A stretch of 64,000 bases of DNA from Vicugna pacos (Eukaryota > Chordata > Mammalia > Artiodactyla > Camelidae). Below, one piece after another: positions 56,022-64,000 of the stretch. The notes beneath the pieces were generated by a model. That model did not search any database and had not been told where the DNA came from. It saw only the letters and a program-made list of their open reading frames with translations. Where the stretch lies: the NCBI RefSeq assembly GCF_048564905.1, contig NC_132993.1, forward strand, positions 71,083,001-71,147,000, in the 5' to 3' direction. Both the position numbers and the translations under genes were made by a program. Numbering within the stretch: position 1 is the first letter of the stretch; every line of letters begins with the position of its first letter.

Positions 56022-56034
56022 CCACTAGGAGGCA
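56022..56034 (+). promoter_or_regulatory. CTCF-like motif
   Basis: CCACTAGGAGGCA fits the CTCF core CCASYAGRKGGCR at 12 of 13 positions. Motif match only. Confidence 0.35.
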
Positions 56035-56309
56035 TATTCCACTTTCTTAACAGAGATTGCCCTAAACCTCTCATTTTCAACTATAAGCAGCCATGGTAAC
56101 AGGTGAAGAATTCTGAATTCAGTAACAATTACAAAAATAGTTAAAAGGCTTATTTTTGTTATTAGAAAAGGAATGCATGCTTTTTATACAACAATGTAGT
56201 AGAAATGATAGAGGAAAAATCTAAAAGTAATTTTTACTAATATTTGGCAAATTTTGTCAAGTAGCATACAAAATTATTTTCATACTACACACAATTTTTC
56301 AGAATGAAT

Positions 56310-58091
56310 TTTCTATTGAAGTATAGTCAGTTACAATGTGTCAATTTCTGATGTACAGCATAATGTTTCAGTCATACATATACATATATATATTCGTTTC
56401 CATATTCTTTTTCATTATAGGTTACTCCAAGATACTGACTATAGTTCCTTGTGCTATTATATAGAAGACACTTGGTTTTTAACCTATTTTATATATAGTA
56501 GTTAATATTGCCAATCCTCAAACTCCCAATTTATCCCTTCCCATCCCCTTTCCCCCCATAACCACAGGTTTGTTTACTATGTCCATGAGTCTGTTTCTGT
56601 TTTGTAGATAAGTTCATTAGTGTCTTTTTTCTTTTCTTTTCTTTTTAGATTCTACTTATGAGTGATATCATATTCTTCTTTCCCTTTCTGGCTTACTTCA
56701 CTTAGAATGACGATCTCCAGGTCTATCTATGTTGATGCAAATAGCATTATTTTATTATTTTTTATGGCTGAGTAGCAATTCATTGTATAAATATACCACA
56801 GCTTCTTTATCCAGTCATCTGTTGATGGACATTTAGGTTGCTTCAATGTCTTGGCTATTGTAAATACTGTTGCTATGAACACTGGGGTGCATGTATCTTT
56901 TTGAATTAGAGTTCCCTCTGGATATATGGGATTGCTGGATCATATGCTGTCTATTTTTAGTTTTTTGAGGAATCTCCATACTGTTTTCCATAATGGCTGC
57001 ACCAAACTACATTCCCACCAACAGTGTAGGAGGGTTACCTTCTCTCCACACCCTTTCCAGCAGTTATTGTTTGTGGATTTTGAATGATGGCCATTCTACA
57101 AACTCATTGTAGCTTTGATTTGCATTTCTCTGATAATTAGTGATATTGAGCATTTTTCATGTGCCTAGTGGCCATTTGTATGTCTTCATTGGATAATTGT
57201 TTGTTTAGGTCTTCTGCTTATTTTTGGATTGTGTTTTTTTGTTTGTTAAGTTGTAGGAGCTGTTTATATATTCTAGAAATTAAACCTTTGTCAGTAGCAT
57301 CATTTGCAAATATTTTCTCCCATTCCGTAGGTGGTTGTTTTCTTTTGCTTATGATTTCCTTTGCTGTGCAAAAGCTTATACATTTAATTAGGTCCCATTT
57401 GTTTCTTGTTGCTTTTATTTCTATTGCCTGGGTAGACTGCCCTAGGAAAACATTGCTGAAATTTGTATCAGATAATGTTTTGCCTGTTTTCTTTCAAGAC
57501 GCTTATAGTGTTTTGTTTTATATTTAAGTCTTTAAGCCATTTTGAGTTTATTTTGGGGTATGCTGTGAGAGAGTGTTCTAATTTCATTGGTTTACATGCT
57601 GCTGTCCAATTTTCCCAACACCGTTTGGTGAAGAAACTGTCTTTTCTCCATTGTATATTCTTGCCTCCTTTGTTGGAGATTGACCATAAGTCTATGGGGT
57701 TTTTTTCTGTGCTCTCTCTTCTGTTCCATTGATCTATAGGTCTGTTTTTGTGCCAATATCACACTGTTTTGATTACTATAACTCTGTAGTATTGTCTGAA
57801 GTCTGGAAGGGTTATTCCTCCAGCTTTATTCTTTTTCTTCAGTATTGCTTTGGTAATTCTTGGTCTTTTGTGATTCCATATAAAATTAATGATTATTTTT
57901 TTCTAGTTCTTTGAAAAAAGTTCTGGGTAATTTGATAGGGATTGCATTAAATCTGTAGATTGCTTTGGGCAGTATGGCCACTTTAACAATATTAATTCTT
58001 CCAATCCAAGAGCATGGAATATCTTTCTGTTTCTTTAAGTCATCTTTAATTTCCTTAATCAATGTTTTTAGTTCTCCATGTATGTCTTTTG
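56310..58091 (-). mobile_element. 5'-truncated L1, ungulate type, with 9-bp target-site duplication
   Basis: Starts with the reversed ungulate L1 3' end (ctattgaagtatagtcagtt, gtacagcataatgtttcagt) and proceeds through antisense ORF2 blocks (tccattgtataaatat-type, tgcaccaaactacattccca, tttgatagggattgcattaa) to gttttta then gttctcc near 58080. The duplication agaatgaat is found at 56301-56309 and 58092-58100. The antisense frames at 57159-57914 are shadows of ORF2. About 1.78 kb, among the youngest elements here. Confidence 0.87.
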
Positions 58092-58100
58092 AGAATGAAT

Positions 58101-58299
58101 AGTTTTGATGTTGCTTTAATATACTTAATTTTCTATTATAAGCATTCCATTGTATTATAATATCTGATTAAATTCAGTTTTCATCTTTCTTACATTCTAT
58201 CTTATAACTATGTGGTACTTAAACTTCCCTTTATTATTGGGCATTTACACTGCCTCTATTTCTTATTAATATAATCCATGCCCTGAAAAGTGCCCTAGT
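58101..58299. other. No recognised element
   Basis: Short anonymous stretch between L1 and MIR. Confidence 0.4.
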
Positions 58300-58520
58300 A
58301 AAAGCATAAGTGCAGGCAGACTTGGATCATGTCTCAACTATCCCATTTACTACTTGAAATGTGGGATTAGTTATTAGTACCTTTAACTCTCAGGTTTTCC
58401 TTTTCATTCTTAATGATGGGTAATAAATAGTATCTAATGGCAACTGCTGTTAAGACTAAGTGACTTAAAACCTATAGAAAAGTATGTACTCAGTATATAG
58501 GAAATATTAAATACATGTTA
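58300..58520 (+). repeat. MIR SINE
   Basis: tgcaggcagacttggatcat, tctcaggttttccttttcat, gatgggtaataaatagtatc, and tactcagtatataggaaata follow sense MIR order. Confidence 0.55.
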
Positions 58521-60709
58521 GCTTGTATTATAATGTATCATTGTTACAATTTTTGTACATGGATCTGCATTTCAGATTATTTCTGTAAATAAAATTGCTC
58601 ATTCAAAAGCCAGTAATCTTTACTTCCAAACTGCTTTCCAAAATAGTCCAATTTACAATCTTTAAGGTTATTTTTAAATGTTAAATTTATCAAGACAAAA
58701 ACAGTAAATAACTCAATCAGAAAATAACATGGTTTTGAGAGCCACTGGAATTCACATCCTCTGTAAATGTAAAAACTACACACGTACATCAGACAGTATT
58801 ACGTATATCTGATTTTGATTTCACCTTTTTTCAAAACCAGATATGCTGAGTTTCATGAGGCCTGTCAAGCATTTTATGTGTATATATACATATGTCTATT
58901 TTCATAAGTAGGGGGATCGACAGTCCTTGTAAATCTCAGGAAGCTCTGTATCTCAAGAAAGGTAAAGAACCACAAGTCAAAACATAACATTCCTAAAATG
59001 TGGGATCTGTTGATCTGCTTAAAGCAGATCTTGTCTTGTTTCTCTGGGCCAAATACGTGATGTTAACTTTCATCCTATTTCCCTTGGCTTGTATCTATAA
59101 CCTTTTGTAAAAACTCAAAGTAGAGTTAAAGCATCTACTAAGTAACATGTTGTGTCATGACTATAATATTATTTCAAAGCTCACTTGAAATATAATTAAT
59201 TGGAAGCTTAAAACAAGTTCCAACTATCCACTTTTGTTGCAATATAGTCATTAATAAATGTACTAAAAATTCATTCAGTTTGGAGAAATGCCTGAAAATG
59301 TTTGGCCTTTTGACTAATTACATCTAATTAGAAGACATATTGAAATACAGAGCATGACACTGTTTATCTTTTCCTCTTTTGGGGGGTGGGGGGGGGAGTG
59401 CTGCAATTACCTATTTGCAAAGACCTAATCAAGAACCAATTACTTTTAGGTGCAAATATACTTAATATTCTACTTCTCTGTACATTCATATGACCAGAAA
59501 GCAGAAACCAATTAAAGCTGAATATAACTGGAGTTAGATATTGAAGTTAACTAGTAAATAAAAACAAACAAACCAAATGAAGATAATCTCACCTTTGGGT
59601 TTTGAAATTAAAACAAACAACTAAAATCCTCAAATAGGCAAGTTTTTTACTAAGTTATTTGTATAAAATCCTTAAGAGGCTTGATTACTTTCAAGATAAA
59701 GATGTGGTTTCCTTAAAGTGATTTTCCCTAACCCTCACTCTCCCAGAGTTTTCTGGATTTTAGATAAGAATGTCAACTATGCTAATGTGAAAGCTGATTA
59801 TGAAAGGATGAGATTAAAGGTCTGAAATACAAATAACTATTGAAAAGTAAGTTTGCTGGACAATTACCCTGCTTATTTGTTTCAACTTTGAGTTGGGCAA
59901 ATATCATTGGTAACAAAAAGTAGACTCTTATCTATTTAATTTAGAGTTTTTGTTGAATTTGATAACTTGTTTCCAATCTTATTTAGTTGATATTGTAAAG
60001 ATACAGTTCAAGGAAAAAGATTTTAAGTGGAAAGTAGAGCAGCCAATCAGGAGAGTCTTATGGAAATTTAGATCAAGAGACCATTCACAGATCACAAATT
60101 TCTGTTTGCTAGTAAACTGAAAAGAAAATCATGAAATAACAGAACCAGACATTTCCAGGAAATCAGCAACATGTTGCTCATTTCTTGAATCTCCTTCACC
60201 AAGCCAAGAATTTGGAACAAATATTATGACTCACCAGTGACTCAGAAGTGAATTTCTGGATAGAAATCTAATATAATTTGGAATATTAAATGATGAAAAA
60301 CATTCTACCCTAACTTATCTGCTAGGAAATAATTTAACTTAAGATGGGCCACCCCATTACTAGTGAATCACAGAGTGAGTGACTCACCAGCGTCTCAGAT
60401 TCCTTCTACCTCTTTCCATTTAGAAATGAAGAGTCTTACGAAGAATGCTCTGTAAGTCAGGTTTCCTGCCCTTTTGACAATACGAGAGTAACTCCTTGGA
60501 AGTGAACCCAAGTGAAAGTGAAAGAAGACTTCCACTCAGGATTCCACCACAGCTTCTTCTATTTTAAAAGCAAGATTTCCCCCCCCCCAAGAGATATTCC
60601 TCTACTAATGAACAGAGGTTACCACAGAGCCTTGGAAATAAATCACCTAAATTTAGGCAGTTACTTGCTCAAAATGATATTACTAACCTAGCTCTATAGT
60701 AGCTTTATG
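58521..60709. other. No gene recognised
   Basis: A+T-rich anonymous sequence with a G-rich run at 59381-59397 and a C run at 60579-60588. Confidence 0.4.
59381..59397 (+). repeat. G-run (G6 T G9)
   Basis: ggggggtggggggggga in an A+T-rich setting. Could support G-quadruplex formation. Confidence 0.85.
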
Positions 60710-60825
60710 GTAGTCCGAGACTCTAAGCTCTTTATGCATAAGTACCATTACTGTCTTGTTTATTTATTCCCAGCTCTAAGGATACTCGACAAGTATTGTT
60801 AAATGAATGACTAAATCCTCACAAA
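60710..60825 (+). repeat. L2-type 3' end
   Basis: gactctaagctctttatgca, tactgtcttgtttatttatt, ttaaatgaatgactaaatcc resemble the terminal block of L2. Confidence 0.5.
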
Positions 60826-60880
60826 TAAAATACACAGACCCTGCCCAAGCTGAGTAACCACATTTATCTCTTAATTTTAA

Positions 60881-60953
60881 TTAAAAACTAGTGACCTATC
60901 TCCGCCCGGCTAGCTCAGTCGGTAGAGCATGAGACTCTTAAAAACTAGTGACC
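60881..60953 (+). mobile_element. tRNA-Lys(CTT) 5'-half retropseudogene with target-site duplication
   Basis: Bases 60904-60940 match the first 37 nt of mammalian tRNA-Lys(CTT): gcccggctagctcagtcggt then agagcatgagactctta, with no mismatch seen. The match stops in the anticodon loop. The sequence aaaaactagtgacc (with tt before it) occurs on both sides, at 60881-60896 and 60938-60953. Seven bases, tatctcc, lie between the left duplication and the tRNA start. There is no poly(A) tail. This fits the known class of tailless retropseudogenes. It cannot make a functional tRNA, because the 3' half is absent. Confidence 0.88.
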
Positions 60954-62419
60954 ACATGCCCTTATTAAATTATTTCTATCAAGCTTACATGCTTCCATAG
61001 TTTCATATCTTCATATCATCTTAATAGCTGGGTAAATTTTCCCCCTCCCAACTGGGTCCAAGAAAAATACTCTTTTAGGAATACTTACAAATTTTTAGTT
61101 GTTCATGTTCTAGGTAGCACTTACAGAGAACATACTTTTTCAACATAATTGAATAACTTTAGTTTCCCTTTATTCTCTTCATTAGAACAATGTCTATCCC
61201 TACTACCCCCATGCACACACAAAGAAACACATATACACACACAAACAGGCACATACAAATTTAGAAGAAATGTGCTCCTTTTCTGGGTAAATTTTTAGGA
61301 TTAAGCCTATCCTGCATTCAGGGCAACAGAAACTATGTGTTTAAACGTTTGCATACACATTGACCTAAGGCTTTCTAATGAATGTGAACTCCCTTAGGCT
61401 ACCTTGAGCAATCCAGAGGTCGAGAAGCTCTAACACTGGCTAAAGGGAGAGTGATAAGAAGAGCAGAAAATGTTTTCTGAAGAGGACATAGAAAGATTGT
61501 AAATCTCACTGTGGGTTTCTGAGGAAGGGCCAGTATTCATATGTAGACAATTCTTATCTTTGCAGTTGTATGGAATAGTGAAGCATCAAATAGGATTAGG
61601 ATGCATTACAGCATGAAGTAAAGCTCATGATTATAGGGATGGAATCAAGCAAGGCTTGGAATATAAGTACTAAGAGACATTAACTGAAAATTAAAGAGTG
61701 TAAAATATTACATGCATCTGTAACAGTAATTATAATTTCAAATTCAATAATTTTCAGTCTTTCATTCTTCAGTGGAAAAAGCTAAATATAAAGTAGAAAA
61801 TTTTCAATTGCTAAGAGATTTATAAGGTCCTTCAGGGTTAGAATTATAGCAGAATATAAGCATAGAACATTAAAAAAATATAAAATCCCCTTTAATTCAA
61901 CATGTAAACATATTTGAGGCTTTCAGATACTGCTTTCAGAGATGCAGAAGTATTTCCCACATCTGCAAAATCTGCTGTATGTATGGTTTATCTTATCAGT
62001 CATGGTTGTATGTCATGTTCTATGTTAAAAAAAAAAGTGCTTTCTAGTTGTAGATGTCAAAGACATTTATTTTCTGTACAGAGGCCAGACCTACTGTTTT
62101 ACTGGAACAATTTTGAGTTTCATTTGGTTCTCTCATCATTATTGTCCAAGAATTACCATGAAGTCCTCATAATGTACTTCCACACATTCCAACAAGAATT
62201 AACTCCAGTAAAGAGGCTTCTTTCCTTTGAGGATTTAATCATTGTGTAGTTGAGAAAAATGCATATTCTTGTACATGTCATTCTAAAAGACTTTAAATTG
62301 TGATTTTTCCCTTCAAGTTAGATTGCTTTTCTCAGTCTTTAAATTAACATTTTTAAAAAGTCATTTTATATTCAGAGGAAGATTAAATATTTTTATATCA
62401 CATACATCTCTTCTTTTAA
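60954..62419. other. No gene recognised
   Basis: Anonymous sequence. A short ACAC-rich stretch lies at about 61212-61250. A 111-codon frame at 61914-62249 has no family resemblance. Confidence 0.4.
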
Positions 62420-63060
62420 AGTTATTTTTGATTATTTTTAAAGAAATTTTAGATTCACAACAAAATTGAGAAAAAAGTACAGTGATTTTCCATTACACTC
62501 CCTGCCTCCATGCACGCATAACTTCTCCATTATCAATATCCCCAAGAAGAATGGCACATTTGTTACAACTGATGAACCTACATGAATATATCATAATCTC
62601 TGAAAGTCCAGTTTTACCTTAGAGTTCGCTCTTGATGATATACATTCTGAGTTTGAGCAAATGTATAGTGCCATGCATCCATCATTATAGCATCACACAG
62701 AATAGTTTCACTGGCCTAAAAATCCTCTGTGCTCTGCCTATTCATCTCTTTCCCCAACCAATCCCTAAGCTTGGCAACTACTGATCTTTTTACTGTCTCC
62801 ATAGTTTTGCCTTTTCCAGAATGTCATAGTTGGAATCAAATAGCATGCAGACTTTCCAGATTCACTTATTTCACTTATTAATATGCATTTAAATTTCTCC
62901 CTGTCTTTTCATGGTTTGATAGCTCATTTATATTTAGCACTGAATAATATTCCATTCATTATTTATTTATCCATTCACCTACTTTAGGACATAGTGGTTG
63001 CTTCCAAGTTTTGGCAATTAATGAATAAAGCTGCTATAAACATCTATGTGCAGATTCTTT
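62420..63060 (-). mobile_element. L1 LINE 3' region, antisense (older type)
   Basis: Antisense blocks: tagattcacaacaaaattga, tacagtgattttccattaca, cacatttgttacaactgatg, cttttccagaatgtcatagt, ttcatggtttgatagctcat, tggttgcttccaagttttgg, and ataaagctgctataaacatc. Old copy. Confidence 0.78.
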
Positions 63061-63389
63061 TTTGTTTGTTTTTTATACAAATATTTGTACTCACCTTTAA
63101 GAAGATAATAAATTAATATATAATGATAAATTCAATCATTTTTAAGTATAAAGGGTAAAATATTAGACTCCTTCCACCCTCCATCTGTTCCCTATCTTTA
63201 GTTCCATAGCACTAAAGTTAACTACTATAAACATTTGCATTATATATGAGCCAAACACAGTAAAGATATTTTTTAAGTGGCAGGGCAATTTAAGAACAAA
63301 TAAGAAAAAGATATTGAGATCTTAAGAATTTCTTTCAATGTGGAAAATAAATGTACTTAAACTATCTGAATTAAAGAACAATATATAAT

Positions 63390-63416
63390 CTAGGTATACT
63401 GTATAGATATACCTAG
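63390..63416. repeat. 9-bp inverted repeat with 9-nt loop
   Basis: ctaggtata, loop ctgtataga, tatacctag. Confidence 0.9.
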
Positions 63417-63439
63417 TTTGTCTAGCTGTATTCTAGTTT

Positions 63440-63468
63440 AATAGATATAGATATAGATATAGATATAT
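63440..63468. repeat. (GATATA)n microsatellite
   Basis: Four to five consecutive agatat units. Confidence 0.9.
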
Positions 63469-64000
63469 CACCAAAAATGTGTGGGTTTTCAAGATACACT
63501 GCCTGGACATATGCAGTTTGTCTATTCTATTTTTTCTAGATATATTCTAAAAGAATACTTAATGAGAAAATAAGATCAGAAAGTTTCACAAATAGATATT
63601 TCTTAGCAAACACTGGTATCAGCTTTATTTTTTAAATAACTAACTTACAGATTTTAAATAGCTAGACACTAACATATTTTTTTAGTCTTATTTCTCTTAT
63701 CTTTTTTAATAACAAAAAGTGTTTTATAACCCAAGATAGTATTTTTAGGAAATCAAGGGCCATCAACAAAATATTTTTTAAATATTGTAATCATCTTCTA
63801 TAATTTAGTAATATTAAGAACTAAAGCTCATTTAAAAATTAAGTTTAAACGTTGAATTTTGAGTAATGTTTTAAAAGAATAAGAGGTGAAAAGGACTATG
63901 TTTTTGGTATTCAATGACTGAATAGATTCACAATTTTCCTTTTCTCTAGGGAACTATTTACTTTACTTTTACTGAAACTTTTCCTCCCTGACTTATCAGT

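Larger units (their letters stand above)
54356..56300. other. No gene recognised; weak old L1 traces
   Basis: Short antisense pieces at about 54390-54500 and 54930-55020 (aaaataatactccattctgc) look like an older L1. The rest is anonymous apart from the MIR and CTCF-like motif listed. Confidence 0.35.
63061..64000. other. No gene recognised
   Basis: Very A+T-rich. Contains a hairpin (63390-63416) and a GATATA microsatellite. Confidence 0.4.

Noticed and set aside
57159-57914. Open frames of 61-122 codons
   Set aside because: They are antisense translations of L1 ORF2 sequence.
60904-60940. tRNA-Lys gene
   Set aside because: Only the 5' half is present, with no T arm, no acceptor 3' strand and no terminator in place.
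1-64000. CRISPR array, operon or other prokaryotic system
   Set aside because: Repeats are mammalian retroelements and microsatellites. No regularly spaced repeat-spacer pattern is present.

Overview
The window is mammalian nuclear DNA, A+T-rich and dominated by interspersed repeats. It most likely comes from a camelid. A tRNA-derived SINE at about 12,783-12,918 matches the camelid vic-1 type, and the youngest L1 copies carry an even-toed-ungulate 3' end (for example 29,557-29,769 and 56,310-58,091). Species assignment is an inference from these repeats.

One protein gene is supported. Seven plus-strand exons between 13,499 and about 36,030 encode the last 256 residues of a cadherin-related single-pass membrane protein. 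They cover the end of the ectodomain (last cadherin repeat), a Thr-rich stalk, a transmembrane helix and a short cytoplasmic tail. Reading frame and splice phases agree through all seven exons. The protein resembles CDHR3 as I remember it but is too divergent to be CDHR3 itself, so I call it a CDHR3 paralogue and give no symbol. Its upstream exons (signal peptide and earlier cadherin repeats) were not recognised in the first 13.5 kb and probably lie outside the window. A poly(A) signal sits at 36,008.

Layout: 1-13,498 is an upstream intron or flank with an ERVL (MLT2-type) LTR, an MLT1-type LTR, MIRs, microsatellites and the vic-1 SINE. 13,499-36,030 is the 3' half of the cadherin-related gene, whose introns hold old and younger L1, MIR and L2 copies. 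36,030-64,000 looks intergenic: old L1 and LTR fragments, a nested L1 area at 52.8-54.4 kb, an L1 with target-site duplication at 56.3-58.1 kb, and no supported gene.

Items most worth a second look: a 5'-half tRNA-Lys(CTT) insertion with a target-site duplication (60,881-60,953); the splice-site choice in the small fourth exon, which decides the reading frame; a WW-like core in the cytoplasmic tail; a CpG-bearing unexplained patch at 33,865-33,975; a higher-GC unexplained segment at 36,590-37,400; several precise hairpins and palindromes; and four CTCF-motif-like sites in a divergent arrangement. I saw no CRISPR array, no prokaryotic feature and no complete RNA gene.
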